NCBI RefSeq assembly: GCF_029714325.1
Contig: NZ_CP121666.1
Span: forward strand, 7,657,001-7,721,000
DNA: 64,000 nucleotides
Reading direction: 5' to 3'
Origin: Bradyrhizobium sp. CB1717
Lineage (GTDB): Bacteria; Pseudomonadota; Alphaproteobacteria; Rhizobiales; Xanthobacteraceae
Shown here: piece after piece, positions 10,409-19,916 of the stretch
Layout of the letters: the number at the start of each line of letters is the position of its first letter
Numbering within the stretch: position 1 is the stretch's first letter
Made by a program: the position numbers and the translations under genes
Notes under the pieces: model-generated
What the model saw: only the letters and a program-made list of their open reading frames with translations
The model's database searches: none
What the model was told of the DNA's origin: nothing

Positions 10409-11068
10409 TCAGTGAAGTTGAGGGAGTGGACGGATTACAAACCCGCGCCGTTGTAGTGCCGGGATCAGATGTGACAGCGCGATCGTGGTCTGATCGCGCA
10501 GCGTGGCACCAGTGCACGGTCGATCCTCATCAGGAGGATATCCGTCGTGCAAGAGCACAATTGCACCCGGGCGAACGCTCGCCAGCACTGAATTCACAAT
10601 TCTATCAACCCCGGGGCGGGACCAATCTCTCGGATCGACCGACCAGTGCACAGCTGTGAGACCAGCGCTCGCTGACACAGCGAGCACCTCTTGTGTCCAT
10701 TTGCCGTAAGGTGCTCGCATGTGCCTGGGTGAGGCCTGCGGGCAGCCCGAACGGATCGCCTCGCTCGCCGCCAGAACTTCATCGCGTACCTCCGCTGGTC
10801 CGCATCTGGATAGATCCGGATGCGTCATCGTGTGGTTCGCAACCTCGTGCCCTTCCGCGATCATTCGTCGAATGAGTTCAGGTTGTTCGGCCGCGTACGT
10901 GCCGATCACGAAGAACGTCGCCGGAATCCGATGTTGCGCCAGCACATCGAGCACCTCTGGCGTGCAAAATGGATTTGGCCCATCATCAAAGGTCAAATAG
11001 ACGGGGCGACTTCCACTCACGTCAGCGTAGTCGCAACGGACGGCAGATAGGGGGAAAAGCTCTTTCAC
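10409..11068 (-). CDS. nodB: Chitooligosaccharide deacetylase NodB
   Basis: NodB removes the acetyl group from the non-reducing GlcNAc. The 219-residue product has the NodB homology domain with TFDDGP (metal-binding Asp), HTMTHPD (metal-binding His pair), RAPYGKWT and LLHDGYP. I choose GTG at 11068, which overlaps the nodA stop as GTGA; this gives the normal family length, whereas the longer frame reads into nodA. Overlap implies translational coupling with nodA. Confidence 0.95.
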   Translation of the reverse strand: MKELFPLSAVRCDYADVSGSRPVYLTFDDGPNPFCTPEVLDVLAQHRIPATFFVIGTYAAEQPELIRRMIAEGHEVANHTMTHPDLSRCGPAEVRDEVLAASEAIRSGCPQASPRHMRAPYGKWTQEVLAVSASAGLTAVHWSVDPRDWSRPGVDRIVNSVLASVRPGAIVLLHDGYPPDEDRPCTGATLRDQTTIALSHLIPALQRRGFVIRPLPQLH

Positions 11069-11697
11069 AACTCGGGCCCGTTCCGATCGATGATCGTCCC
11101 GGCCGGCCACTCGCTTATCGAGCGTCCAACCGGAAAAACCACCACGATCACGTCTTCGATGCGGATCGGCGACAAATTGGGATAGACATCCGGATGCGTG
11201 GAGCGGACGCGAATGCCAGATATGAGGGTTGCGAGCCTCTGCCTTTCGACCAGTCGGGTCATATGTTTCTCGAGCGCAGGCCGAACCGTGCCAAAGCCGA
11301 ATGGAATCCCAAGCTGCTGCAGCATGGGATACATCACGCGCATTGCCTGGCTAATTCCCAGGCCTTCAAGATCCGGACGCACCGCATATAACCCCAGTTC
11401 CCCCACGAGAAGATCGACCCCACCAACATTGATGAAGCGGCGTAGTAGCCCGATGTGAGCAGCTACCCCGCGCGCGTCGTAACCGATTCCGCGGACCTCA
11501 GGTCTTGCACCGGCCCAACTTCGGTTGCCCTCAAATGGCTGCGCATTGAACGCACCGGTCGGCCCGTAACTCTTGCGGAAGAACTCGGCGAGCTCGGCAT
11601 GATCAGCGAGCCGCAGTTCGCTTTCCCAGCGAAGGCTCCACTGCACTTGAGCGCGCGCAGTAGGAGCTTCCGCAGTCCGGGATGCGGCAATGTTCAT
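11065..11697 (-). CDS. nodA: Nod factor N-acyltransferase NodA
   Basis: NodA transfers a fatty acyl chain to the free amino group made by NodB. The start at ATG 11697 ([12 protein letters not shown]) follows GGAAG by six bases and gives 210 residues, the usual Bradyrhizobium length, while the longer frame adds an unlikely N-terminus. Characteristic segments are [31 protein letters not shown] and [18 protein letters not shown]. The C-terminus overlaps nodB by four bases. Confidence 0.96.
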   Translation of the reverse strand: MNIAASRTAEAPTARAQVQWSLRWESELRLADHAELAEFFRKSYGPTGAFNAQPFEGNRSWAGARPEVRGIGYDARGVAAHIGLLRRFINVGGVDLLVGELGLYAVRPDLEGLGISQAMRVMYPMLQQLGIPFGFGTVRPALEKHMTRLVERQRLATLISGIRVRSTHPDVYPNLSPIRIEDVIVVVFPVGRSISEWPAGTIIDRNGPEL

Positions 11698-11751
11698 GGC
11701 GGGCTTCCTTGCGCCAGTGGAATTAAGAGCGGAGATGGTCACGAGAATTCG

Positions 11752-12420
11752 CTAGTCGCCGAACCGCTGATCAATACTGAAAAGCGCTGCCATGCCCCCT
11801 CGGAGCGCGGCGCTCCTCGCCTGCACCGTGCCGTGCGCCTTCACTCGCGACGAAGCGATCTCATGGTTCGCACTCGTCATCCGGCCAATGCCCTGCGCGA
11901 GATATCCCGGAAGATGCCGACGAGGCGATTGGACTAGCCAGAACCTGTCTGCACCACGGAGCTTTTCCGCCTCGTCCAGCATCTCTGTCGACGTTTTGAC
12001 GTCTGCGGGCAGGCCTTCGATGCGCGGCGCCTCATCGATGGCGTAACCGAGTGGCATCAGATCACACTGGTTCTTATACATCTTCGACACGCCCTGAATG
12101 CGGTGGACAGGCGAGCCATTTGGAGAGTCGCCTGAATTCTTGGGCATCCGCAATCTGCGCCTGCCGCTATTTCCCGACACTAGAATGCGGCTGAACGCGC
12201 TCTCAAGTGTACGCGGGTAAACCTGCAATATGGAAACGGATGAAACACGCATACCAAGGTTTATGGAGATCTGCCTGGCGTCTCGATCGAACGAGCTTCG
12301 TACCGAGAAGAAGCGACGCGGCTCGCACGGCGTGCCCATAGCCGCCCTCGAAGCGGATGCGCCGGCTGCTCGCACCTCCAGGAGCTTTTCTCTGAGCCAG
12401 CGTGAGCGAGCAGCAGCCAT
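11752..12420 (-). CDS. nodK: NodK/NodY, first gene of the nod operon
   Basis: The frame between the nod box and nodA corresponds in position to nodK of B. elkanii or nodY of B. japonicum, a gene of unknown function that heads the operon. The frame is open up to 12513, but its first part is the nod box itself, so that start cannot be right. ATG 12420 (after TGAGG) is my choice; ATG 12147 is an alternative giving a protein of about 131 residues. The part from MPKNSGDSPNG onward looks more protein-like, with acidic and hydrophobic stretches, than the Arg/Ser-rich start. nodA follows 54 bases after its stop. Confidence 0.7.
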   Translation of the reverse strand: MAAARSRWLREKLLEVRAAGASASRAAMGTPCEPRRFFSVRSSFDRDARQISINLGMRVSSVSILQVYPRTLESAFSRILVSGNSGRRRLRMPKNSGDSPNGSPVHRIQGVSKMYKNQCDLMPLGYAIDEAPRIEGLPADVKTSTEMLDEAEKLRGADRFWLVQSPRRHLPGYLAQGIGRMTSANHEIASSRVKAHGTVQARSAALRGGMAALFSIDQRFGD

Positions 12421-12475
12421 CGTGGTATGCCTCATTACTTTTTTCAAACTTATGTTTGCTATCCAACATCCCGCA

Positions 12476-12523
12476 ACTTGGTAAAATCGATAGTTCCGAT
12501 GGAACACATCCACACGATGGATA
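12476..12523 (-). promoter_or_regulatory. nod box driving nodK-ABCSUIJ-nolO-nodZ
   Basis: The minus strand carries all conserved nod-box blocks: TATCCATCGTGTGGATG, then CCATCGGAACTATC, then CGATTTTACCAAGT. It lies between the divergent nodD1 and nodK genes, where NodD with flavonoids activates the operon and can affect its own gene. The match is close to the full 47-base consensus. Confidence 0.95.
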
Positions 12524-12533
12524 GACTTACAAC

Positions 12534-13478
12534 ATGCGGTTCAAGGGACTTGATCTAAACCTTCTCGTTGCCCTCGATGCTCTGATGACGGAGCGCAACC
12601 TCACAGCGGCGGCGCGCAAAATTCACCTGAGTCAGCCTGCTATGAGCGCTGCGATCGCGCGGCTGCGCACCTATTTTCGCGATGAACTATTTACCATGAG
12701 AGGTCGCGAGCTCGTCCCGACACCTGGCGCAGAGGCGCTTGCGGGTCCGGTTCGCGAGGCCCTGCTGCACATCCAACTCTCGATCATATCGCGGGACGCG
12801 TTCGACCCTACTCAGTCGAGCCGACGCTTCAGGTTCATTCTCTCCGATTTCATGACGATCGTCTTTCTTCGCAAAATTGTCGACCGTATTGCACAGGAAG
12901 CTCCCGCGGTACGCTTCGAATTGCTGCCATTTTCCGATGAACCCGATGAGCTGCTGCGCCGGGGCGAGGTGGACTTTCTCATTCTGCCGGAGCTGTTCAT
13001 GTCGAGCGCGCATCCTAAGGCGACGCTGTTCGACGAGACCCTCGTATGCGTGGGATGCCGCGAGAACAAGCAGCTCACGCGGCAGCTGACATTCGAGAAA
13101 TACATTTCGATGGGACACGTTACGGCGAAGTTCGGACGGGCGCTCAGACCAAACATCGAAGAATGGTTCTTGCTTGAGCACGGCGTCAAGAGACGCATTG
13201 AGATCGTTGTGCAGGGCTTTAGCCTGATTCCGCCCATATTGTTAGACACAGGCCGTATCGGCACAATGCCTTTACGACTCGCCAAACACTTCGAAAAGCG
13301 GATGCCACTGCGGATCGTCGAACCGCCGCTCCTCCTGCCCACATTCACAGAGGCTGTGCAGTGGCCTGCGTTCCACAATACCGATCCGGCGAGCATTTGG
13401 ATGCGGCGGATATTGCTGGAGGAAGCATCCAACATGGCATCTGGGCATCAGGAGCGTCCAACTCGCAGGCGCTGCTAG
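12534..13478 (+). CDS. nodD1: LysR-type nodulation regulator NodD1
   Basis: NodD senses plant flavonoids and activates nod-box promoters. The 314-residue product starts [20 protein letters not shown], followed by the LysR helix-turn-helix ([18 protein letters not shown], about residues 21-38) and the C-terminal ligand-binding domain. It is transcribed divergently from nodK across the nod box, the position of nodD1 in Bradyrhizobium. The ATG lies only ten bases from the nod-box end, so its promoter must overlap the box. The second nodD downstream is clearly paralogous over its whole length. Confidence 0.95.
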   Translation: MRFKGLDLNLLVALDALMTERNLTAAARKIHLSQPAMSAAIARLRTYFRDELFTMRGRELVPTPGAEALAGPVREALLHIQLSIISRDAFDPTQSSRRFRFILSDFMTIVFLRKIVDRIAQEAPAVRFELLPFSDEPDELLRRGEVDFLILPELFMSSAHPKATLFDETLVCVGCRENKQLTRQLTFEKYISMGHVTAKFGRALRPNIEEWFLLEHGVKRRIEIVVQGFSLIPPILLDTGRIGTMPLRLAKHFEKRMPLRIVEPPLLLPTFTEAVQWPAFHNTDPASIWMRRILLEEASNMASGHQERPTRRRC

Positions 13479-14120
13479 GCTCACCGTAAGCCACTCTCGG
13501 CACGTTCCAAACACGCTAACAATCCTTCGACCTGCTCGGCCGCTTTCGTCACTTCAACGTCTCTGAGGCCAAGCTGCCAGCGACGGACGATCGGCTGCGA
13601 AGACTTGCCGAGTGTGAGCGTGGTGACCTCGCAGGTGAGGTTTGGTGCGCTTGCACCGCAAACAGGCGGCGCCCGACGCTATCGCGGCACAACACGTCTC
13701 CTCCAGTACAATAATGTTTGGCTTGCCCCATAAAATCGCTTGAACCGCACACTGCGTCAGGTTGTAGGTTGGCCGCCGTGACTAACGCTGCGCTATGCGG
13801 CCCTCGACTGGGCGCTTTGGCGAACTCACGGCACCGGCCGGACACTGGGTTGATCTGCCGTTAACCAACCGACCGCGTCTTGTTGCGTGGCTCGCCGGAA
13901 GCGGCCAGACCGATCAACTTCGGGACTCCTGACGGATTCCGGCCGCTGCTGGTCGGCCTACCGCCTTGCTCTCCATTGTTGCGCTCATTTCACGAGCGTC
14001 CTTTTCGCGATCGCAGGATGGAAACGATGTCCATTCGGGCGAGCCAATAGGACCTCCCCAGACGCAGCCGTCACCGCTCGTTGTATGCGCCGCAACTACG
14101 TTCATGCCGGATAAGAAGAC
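13479..14120. other. nodD1-nodD2 intergenic region
   Basis: No credible gene is visible. The region holds the first NolA-type promoter motif (13739-13770), so the leader of a transcript reaching nodD2 would be about 340 bases. Confidence 0.5.
13739..13770 (+). promoter_or_regulatory. Predicted NolA-dependent (MerR-type) promoter upstream of nodD2
   Basis: TTGAAC (13740-13745) and TAGGTT (13765-13770) are separated by 19 bp, the long spacer typical of MerR-regulated promoters. The spacer contains the block CRCACnnnRCGTCAnRTTG that is shared with the sites at 15961, 16869 and 28887. NolA is known to raise nodD2 expression in B. japonicum, which fits this position. Confidence 0.6.
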
Positions 14121-15113
14121 ATGCGTTTCAAAGGTCTGGATCTAAATCTTCTCGTCGCGCTGGATGCTCTAATGACTGAGCGCAACCTCAGCGCAGCGGC
14201 TCGCAAGATGAATCTTAGTCAGCCGGCCATGAGCGCAGCCGTTGCCCGGCTGCGCTCCTACTTCCGTGATGAGCTGTTTGGGATGAGGGGGCGGGAACTT
14301 GTCCCGACCTCACGCGCGGAAGGACTCGCAGCCCCTGTACGCGAGGCTCTAACGCACATCGATCTTTCAATTATCGCGCGGGACGTGTTCGATCCAGCTC
14401 GATCGAACCGGCGATTCAGGATCGGCCTTTCTGACTTTATAACAGTCGTATTCTTCCGAAATGTCGTGGAGCGCGTCGCGCGAGAAGCACCGGCCGTCAG
14501 CTTCGAACTGGTCGCGCTCACCGATGAGCACGATGAGCTTCTTCGCCGCGGCGAAGTCGATTTTGTTATCTTGCCGGAATTATTCATGTCCGGCGCGCAC
14601 CCCAGGGCGGCCCTATTCGAGGAGAGACTCGTCTGCGTAGGTTGCTGCACGAACAGCCAACTACTACGGGGGCTTACATTTGATCGGTATATGTCGATGG
14701 GCCACGTTGCGGTTAAGGTCAAAGGCGCGCGCAAGACGCCGGTCGAAGAATCCCTTTTACTCGATCTCGGTCTCAATCGGCGCATCGACATTCTCGTGCA
14801 GAGCTTCAGCATGATGCCGCCCCTGCTGGTAGGCACCAACCGCATAGGGACGATGCCATTAGGGCTCGTAAAGCATTTCCAAAGAACAATGCCCCTTCGC
14901 ATTGCGGAGCTCCCGCAGCCATTCCCCGCCTTCACTGAGGCGGTTCAATGGCCCGTGCTTCACAATAGCGACCCGGAAAGCCTGTGGATGCGAGAGATAT
15001 TGTTGCAGGAAGCTACCCGCATGGCAATTGGGCAAGAGGCCTCCATCATCTGCACTTCGGAACGGGCTGATACTGCCGGGGATTTCGCACGATCTGTCTC
15101 GCCGTTGTCGTAA
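14121..15113 (+). CDS. nodD2: LysR-type nodulation regulator NodD2
   Basis: The 330-residue product is a full-length paralogue of NodD1, starting [20 protein letters not shown] with the HTH segment [18 protein letters not shown]. In B. japonicum, NodD2 represses nod genes at high cell density and is controlled by NolA. The C-terminus is slightly longer than that of NodD1 ([19 protein letters not shown]). A predicted NolA-type promoter lies 350 bases upstream. The numbering D1/D2 follows from the first copy being the one divergent from the nod operon. Confidence 0.93.
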   Translation: MRFKGLDLNLLVALDALMTERNLSAAARKMNLSQPAMSAAVARLRSYFRDELFGMRGRELVPTSRAEGLAAPVREALTHIDLSIIARDVFDPARSNRRFRIGLSDFITVVFFRNVVERVAREAPAVSFELVALTDEHDELLRRGEVDFVILPELFMSGAHPRAALFEERLVCVGCCTNSQLLRGLTFDRYMSMGHVAVKVKGARKTPVEESLLLDLGLNRRIDILVQSFSMMPPLLVGTNRIGTMPLGLVKHFQRTMPLRIAELPQPFPAFTEAVQWPVLHNSDPESLWMREILLQEATRMAIGQEASIICTSERADTAGDFARSVSPLS

Positions 15114-15675
15114 GGACGTTCGCAAGATCTGCGAACCTCATATCCCAACGAATGTCTCAACGCATACAGTTTTGGCTCGCCTCGCTCGAATTCATGGTCG
15201 CTCTATCAAGATCGTCGCAAAAGACGGCTGTCATGACGACGTTGTGTAGGTCTTTCGCACGTTGGCAATAGGCTCGACGTGCGAGCGGCGGGTCAGACTG
15301 TTGGCCTGGTTTTAGAGACAGGGACGTACGTTGCACCCGGCCGCCGGGCGCACCTGCTGCAGAACCGGGGCTGGGCTGCCCTCGTCAACTCTCCGAATCA
15401 GTAGCGGCTCCCGAAGTGCGGAGACGCTTCAGCTTCTTCGGAAGCCGTACCATCACGCACCGTGAGCGCGATGGTCATCGATCATGCACATGACCACGAT
15501 CTCTTGCGCCGTCGAGGCAAGCATCGCGCACGCATGTTGCCCTGTCGCATCACATGGGAGTACATCGCATCTTCGTCGCTCCGCGCCGCGGGTCTGACTT
15601 CTTTTGGCCCTATCGCAGCCAAACGTCTTGACGACGTGCGCTGCCATGACGCAATGACAAACAAGGAGCTGAACG
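15114..15675. other. Gap between nodD2 and the small gene
   Basis: No gene or clear regulatory site is seen apart from the AAGGAG ribosome site just before 15676. Confidence 0.4.
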
Positions 15676-15885
15676 TTGGAGCAATGCAGCGGCGTGTTCG
15701 ATCCGGAAGAGCTTTCCGTCCTGGGACGCCTTTATGATAGTGCGATCACCGCGCTACCCCCATCGATGCGAAGTCCGGAAAATCGCACAGCAATCGCCAA
15801 ACTCATCCTGGAGCGTACAGCGGCTGGCGAGGCTCAACTGGCAAGCCTGACGAACTTGTTGATCACCATTTCCCCTCAGGGTTGA
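15676..15885 (+). CDS. Small conserved protein, paralogue of the product at 21541
   Basis: This 69-residue product has no function I recognise. A TTG start is supported by AAGGAG eight bases upstream. The core FDPEELSVLGRLYDSAITAL matches YYPEDLQVLGRLLDQAVAAL in the gene at 21541, and both continue with a Pro/Arg-Asn-Arg segment and IAKLIL. The pattern Leu/Ile with charged residues suggests a helical domain. It ends about 110 bases before nolA and shares its direction. Being duplicated argues that it is real. Confidence 0.65.
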   Translation: MEQCSGVFDPEELSVLGRLYDSAITALPPSMRSPENRTAIAKLILERTAAGEAQLASLTNLLITISPQG

Positions 15886-15959
15886 TCCCCCGCCATTCTG
15901 AGGATAGTCACCAGTCTCGCGCTGGAATGGAAGACGATCCAGCTAGAGCTTTGAAATAG

Positions 15960-15992
15960 CTTGAATCACACGTGACGTCAGGTTGTAGGCTT
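15960..15992 (+). promoter_or_regulatory. Predicted NolA autoregulatory promoter at nolA
   Basis: TTGAAT (15961-15966), a 19-bp spacer with the shared CAC-N3-ACGTCAGGTTG block, then TAGGCT (15986-15991). The implied transcript would start about at the first nolA ATG (15997), so it could not carry a leader for NolA1 but could encode the shorter NolA forms made from internal starts. Confidence 0.6.
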
Positions 15993-15996
15993 TGAA

Positions 15997-16719
15997 ATGA
16001 ACAACATGAGCAAAGCTATACCACGAAGGCGTCGATGGCGCATTGGCGAACTTGCAGAGGCGACCGGAGTAACGGTACGCACGCTGCATCATTATGAACA
16101 CACCGGGCTCCTAGCAGCTTCAGAGCGTACTGACGGCGGCCACCGGATGTACGACCGCGAAAGCGTGCAACGGGTTCACCAAATTCGAGCGCTACGTGAG
16201 CTTGGCTTCTCCCTTGTCGAGATCCGTAAAGCTATGGAGGGCACGACCTCACTCACCGATCTTCTGCGCAAACATTTAGAACGGATAGAACTTCAAGTCG
16301 CTCGAGCAACTCTGCTGCGAGATCGCTTGCGCAACATGACCATCGACAGTGATATCCAGGTAAGTGTGGATGAGCTGCCTGCCACCCTCAATGCCATGTC
16401 GCGGGTCGAGACGCATAATCAGACGTCCCGATGCACCTGCAAGTTAGCTGCAGATCGCGAGAAGCGGTGGCGGCGGATCCGCGACGACCTGCGTGATTGT
16501 ATGGATCGAGGGGAGCATCCTTGCGGCGAGCGGGCAAAGGCTGTCGCAGTCGCAGCACGCTTGCTGATCGGCGAAATCGCTGGCGCCGATTCACGCGTTT
16601 CGACGATCCTGAAGGTACTTGCACGATTAAGCGCCCCCCGTAGTCTGGCTGGTTGGGATCCCTGCCTCATGCAATATCTCGATCTGGCCCTTGGCGGGTT
16701 GGAGGATCAGCCGTACTGA
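15997..16719 (+). CDS. nolA: MerR-family nodulation regulator NolA
   Basis: NolA controls genotype-specific nodulation in Bradyrhizobium and activates nodD2. The 240-residue product has an N-terminal MerR winged helix (RWRIGELAEATGVTVRTLHHYE, about residues 13-34, then HRMYDRESVQRVHQIRALRELGFSL), a coiled dimer helix and a C-terminal domain (end LALGGLEDQPY). NolA is known to be made in three forms from alternative ATGs; internal in-frame ATGs are present here (residues 4, 50 and later), though I cannot say which are used. An upstream in-frame TGA rules out an earlier start. A MerR-type promoter ends six bases before the ATG. Confidence 0.93.
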   Translation: MNNMSKAIPRRRRWRIGELAEATGVTVRTLHHYEHTGLLAASERTDGGHRMYDRESVQRVHQIRALRELGFSLVEIRKAMEGTTSLTDLLRKHLERIELQVARATLLRDRLRNMTIDSDIQVSVDELPATLNAMSRVETHNQTSRCTCKLAADREKRWRRIRDDLRDCMDRGEHPCGERAKAVAVAARLLIGEIAGADSRVSTILKVLARLSAPRSLAGWDPCLMQYLDLALGGLEDQPY

Positions 16720-16868
16720 CGTCCTCCGGCCGGCTCCGCACGGCATTGCCGATAGGCGCTCGTCGGCTCTGATGCGGGCCAACAGTTTTATGGACTGAAC
16801 CGGACAGTCGTCGTGACCTCGTCGATCCGCGCTCCCTGACGCACCATCGAGGCTCCTTCAAAACGGCC

Positions 16869-16899
16869 TTGAAACGCACCTAACGTCAAATTGTAAGTT
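16869..16899 (+). promoter_or_regulatory. Predicted NolA-type promoter of the binding-protein gene
   Basis: TTGAAA (16869-16874), 19-bp spacer containing CGCACCTAACGTCAAATTG, then TAAGTT (16894-16899). It lies about 125 bases before the ATG at 17024 and is colinear with the other three copies without any gap. Confidence 0.55.
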
Positions 16900-17023
16900 C
16901 TACCGTGGTCGCCAATCTGGCCGACCAACACAAGCTTCGCTTTGACAGACAATCTAAACGTGTAGACACGTCTGATTACAGCTGCTCGCGCTTACTCTTC
17001 AGGTGAACATTGGGAGCTCTACA

Positions 17024-18133
17024 ATGTTGAATCGTTGCGCGTCTGCTGCGAGTGCAGCGCTTCTCTTCTGCGCCCTCGCCTCTGTTGCGCGCGGCTCCGA
17101 CGTCAATATTGCCGTGGCTGGCCCAATGAGCGGAAGCAGCGCTGCGTTCGGCGCACAAATGCGCGATGGCGCAGCTGCGGCAGTCGAGGCGTTGAACGCT
17201 TCTGGCCTATTTCTCGATACCAAGGTGATATTGACTGTCGCCGACGACGCGTGCGACCCGAAGCAAGCTGTCGCAGTCGCGAATAAGCTCACGACAGACC
17301 GGGCCCGGCTGGTCGTTGGCCATTTTTGTTCTTCTGCGTCGATCCCGGCCTCCGAGATCTACGCCGAAGCAGGCATTATTCAGGTGTCACCAGGCTCGTC
17401 AAATCCTCAGCTAACAGAACGGGGCCTTGAGACTGTCTTTCGTATCTGCGGCCGCGACGACCAACAGGGCATCGTTGCCGCAGAGTATATTCACCGGACC
17501 TTCCCTAACGACAAGATCGCAGTGCTCGACGACAAGAGCACCGCAGGCAAAGGTATCGCCGACGTCGTTGAAGCACAGCTTCGGAGATTCGGTGAACAAG
17601 TCATTCGCCAAAGCTATGTAGCCGGTGAAAAGGATTACAGGGCGCTGGTCTCAAGGATGAAGAAGGAACGGGTGCGCGTCGCCTATATCGGCGGTTATCA
17701 TACCGAAATCGGATTGTTTGTACGCCAGGCGTCAGAAGCAAGAGCAGAACTTATGGTCATGGCGAACGATCCTTTGATGACCTCTGAATTCTGGGCCATT
17801 ACAGGCAGCGCCGGCAATGGCACGTTGTTTACCTTCATGCCGGACCCCACCAGGAATGCCAATGCGGCCGGCGTGGTGGCCGAACTCCAAGCTTCCAACC
17901 TGTCCGCTGAAGGCTACACGCTTTACGCCTACGCGGCCGTGCAAGCATGGGCAGAGGCGGTGAACCGGACCGGTTCTTTCAATGCTGTGCGCGTAGCTAG
18001 GGCACTTCGTTCACGGCCGACCGATACCGTGATTGGCCCAGTCCGGTTCGATAGAAAGGGAGACAATGCGGCTCCTGGCTTTCTGGTTTACCGCTGGCGA
18101 GACGGCCGTGTTGAAACTGTCGAGCAGAACTGA
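17024..18133 (+). CDS. Branched-chain amino-acid-type ABC substrate-binding protein
   Basis: The 369-residue product is a periplasmic type-1 solute-binding protein of the LivJ/LivK kind. It has a signal peptide (MLNRCASAASAALLFCALAS, cleavage probably after ARG), then VNIAVAGPMSGSSAAFGAQM, VGHFCSSASIPASEIYAEAG and AAEYI-type blocks of the family. ATG 17024 follows GGGAG by seven bases; a GTG at 17003 is the only upstream alternative. No permease or ATPase genes are next to it, so it is an orphan binding protein whose ligand cannot be told from sequence. A predicted NolA-type promoter upstream would tie it to nodulation control. Confidence 0.85.
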   Translation: MLNRCASAASAALLFCALASVARGSDVNIAVAGPMSGSSAAFGAQMRDGAAAAVEALNASGLFLDTKVILTVADDACDPKQAVAVANKLTTDRARLVVGHFCSSASIPASEIYAEAGIIQVSPGSSNPQLTERGLETVFRICGRDDQQGIVAAEYIHRTFPNDKIAVLDDKSTAGKGIADVVEAQLRRFGEQVIRQSYVAGEKDYRALVSRMKKERVRVAYIGGYHTEIGLFVRQASEARAELMVMANDPLMTSEFWAITGSAGNGTLFTFMPDPTRNANAAGVVAELQASNLSAEGYTLYAYAAVQAWAEAVNRTGSFNAVRVARALRSRPTDTVIGPVRFDRKGDNAAPGFLVYRWRDGRVETVEQN

Positions 18134-18173
18134 TTGGCGGCATCGCCGCCTCTCCAGATCCAAAGTGAAACGG

Positions 18174-18326
18174 ATGATGGGACGCAGTCAGGTCGTTGGA
18201 GCAGCGATACTCGCAAGCTCTCTTATACTTGCAGCTTTCGGAGCGTTTTTCGCGTTCGTTGCAGCGCTCGCAGAGCTAGCCGATGTCGACCTGACGGAGA
18301 CGCTACGTCCGATGATAGACAGATAG
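18174..18326 (+). CDS. Small single-span membrane protein
   Basis: Fifty codons begin at ATG 18174, forty bases after the binding-protein gene. The product has one clear hydrophobic helix (VVGAAILASSLILAAFGAFF) followed by an acidic stretch. The frame is open further upstream inside the previous gene. I do not recognise it; it could be a real small membrane protein or the remainder of a longer gene. Confidence 0.4.
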   Translation: MMGRSQVVGAAILASSLILAAFGAFFAFVAALAELADVDLTETLRPMIDR

Positions 18327-18610
18327 AGCCGTACCGAGCTGATCTGGCACGCAAGGCACAGGACCTCTGAAGCGGCTAACGATGCTTCTGGTCGAGCACA
18401 TCCTCGCTGTGGAGGCGCTTCGGGAACGTCTGTCAATGGTGCGACCGGACCGCCATTTGCGCATTCTCGTGATCCACTCACATGGTGCAAGCTCAGATCC
18501 ACGCCAAGAGAAACGGCCTAAGTGGTCAAACGACGAACGAGACCTCTTTGAGCGCGACGGTATGAAGCAATCAGGCCTCGCCATCTGCCCCATCATCGGA
18601 GATTAATCGA
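18327..18610. other. Gap before the monooxygenase pseudogene
   Basis: A 74-codon frame (18382-18606) lies here but shows no family features. I see nothing else. Confidence 0.3.
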
Positions 18611-19570
18611 GTGAAGAGTGGCCTTCCAAGACTAAGGTGCGGTATTTTCGACCATTTGGATGACGACGGCCGAGATGCCGCACGACAATATGAAGATCGT
18701 CTCAAGCTGACCGAGGCCTGCGACTCGCTCGGTTTCTACGCTTATCACCTGGCCGAACCCGGCGATTACGCTTCGGTCCGCTCGTCCTGTTGCTCAACCT
18801 TTATCATCCATTGCGCGCATTCGAAGAGATCTGCATGCTTGACCAATTGAGCGGCGGCAGGCTCGAGGTCGGGATAGGCCGCGGCTCCCAGCCGATGGAA
18901 TGGGGTTATTTCGGCATCACTGCCGACGCTGCACCAAGCCGTTATACGGAGGCCAGTGAAATCCTCAATATTGCGCTGAAGGGACATACGCTATCTTATC
19001 AGGGACACCACTTCGAGTTCAGCGAAGTACCCCTAATGTTGAGGCCTCATCAACGTCCATATCCGCCTATCTGCATCGCGAGCAATCGGGCTGAGACGGC
19101 GCAGTGGGCCGCGGCAAATGGCGCCAATCTGGCGTGCATAGGTCCCGCCTGTGTTGTCCGGAACGTTACGGATGCCGACCGATCCCATCGAGACCACAAT
19201 ACAGCCGCACACGGCCGCGAGCCCTTTCTCGGGCTGGCCCGCATGGTCGAGATTGCGAAGTCTGATCAGGACGCATACGACGGCCGAAACTGCGTATCGG
19301 CGATGGCTGGAGAGCTTTAAGTTCCTTTACGAGCTTAACGCCATTCCGACACCGTCCGCCCTTGCGCTGACCTTCGATGCAGCACTTGAGAGCGAATTGT
19401 GCGTCGTTGGAACGCCGGCTTCCGTCCGACAGCTTCTTCTTCAGCAGATGGAAGTGGCAGGTGCCAACTACTTACTTTGCCAGCTTGCATTCGGAGACCT
19501 TCCGCTGGAGGTTTCCCTGTACACCGCAACCGCAATCAAAGCTGAAATTCTCGATAGCTTTGACGAATAA
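18611..19570 (+). pseudogene. Luciferase-like (F420/FMN) monooxygenase, frameshifted
   Basis: Three pieces in different frames together make a bacterial luciferase-type protein. The first has LRCGIFDHLDDDGRDAARQY and LGFYAYHLAEP. The second, from about 18780, has FEEICMLDQLSGGRLEVGIG, the family signature, and GYFGITADAAPSRYTEA. The third, from about 19280, has YRRWLESFKFLYELNAI and ends ATAIKAEILDSFDE. At least two frameshifts break the gene, so no active enzyme is expected. It lies inside the gene-poor part of the island. Confidence 0.8.
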
Positions 19571-19736
19571 TGTCTGCATTGGGGGATCGTATGCGTGGCA
19601 AGTAGACCGACGCACTGAGGTTAACCGAAGGTGGTCGCGATTTTGGTTGTCGTTTGCCCGGGACGAAGGCGACCGTCAGCCTCAATGGCCGCGATATCTG
19701 ACCACCTGGCGCCCCTATTTGGGGGCGAGCTTTGGC

Positions 19737-19916
19737 TTAGCGAGCGTTTGCGAACCGCTTTATCAACTCATCCGCGGCCGAACGCTCTTCGTTCGCTTCG
19801 ATCTCCCGGGCCTTTTCAATGAAGGCGCGGCGGGAGGCCGGAGCTGGTCGGATAGTCGCCGACGAGACTCCATGACCCTGTCTTCGGCTTATGGGATCGA
19901 GGGGTGTTTCTGGCAT
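19737..19916 (-). CDS. Small basic/helical protein (59 residues)
   Basis: A minus-strand frame of 59 codons starts at ATG 19916 (MPETPLDPISRRQGHGVSSA) and ends with a TAA at 19737. The second half is a strongly charged helix (RAFIEKAREIEANEERSAAD) followed by ELIKRFANAR. This composition is unlike the noise around it and resembles small conserved proteins of rhizobia, but I cannot name a family. No strong ribosome site precedes it. Confidence 0.45.
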   Translation of the reverse strand: MPETPLDPISRRQGHGVSSATIRPAPASRRAFIEKAREIEANEERSAADELIKRFANAR

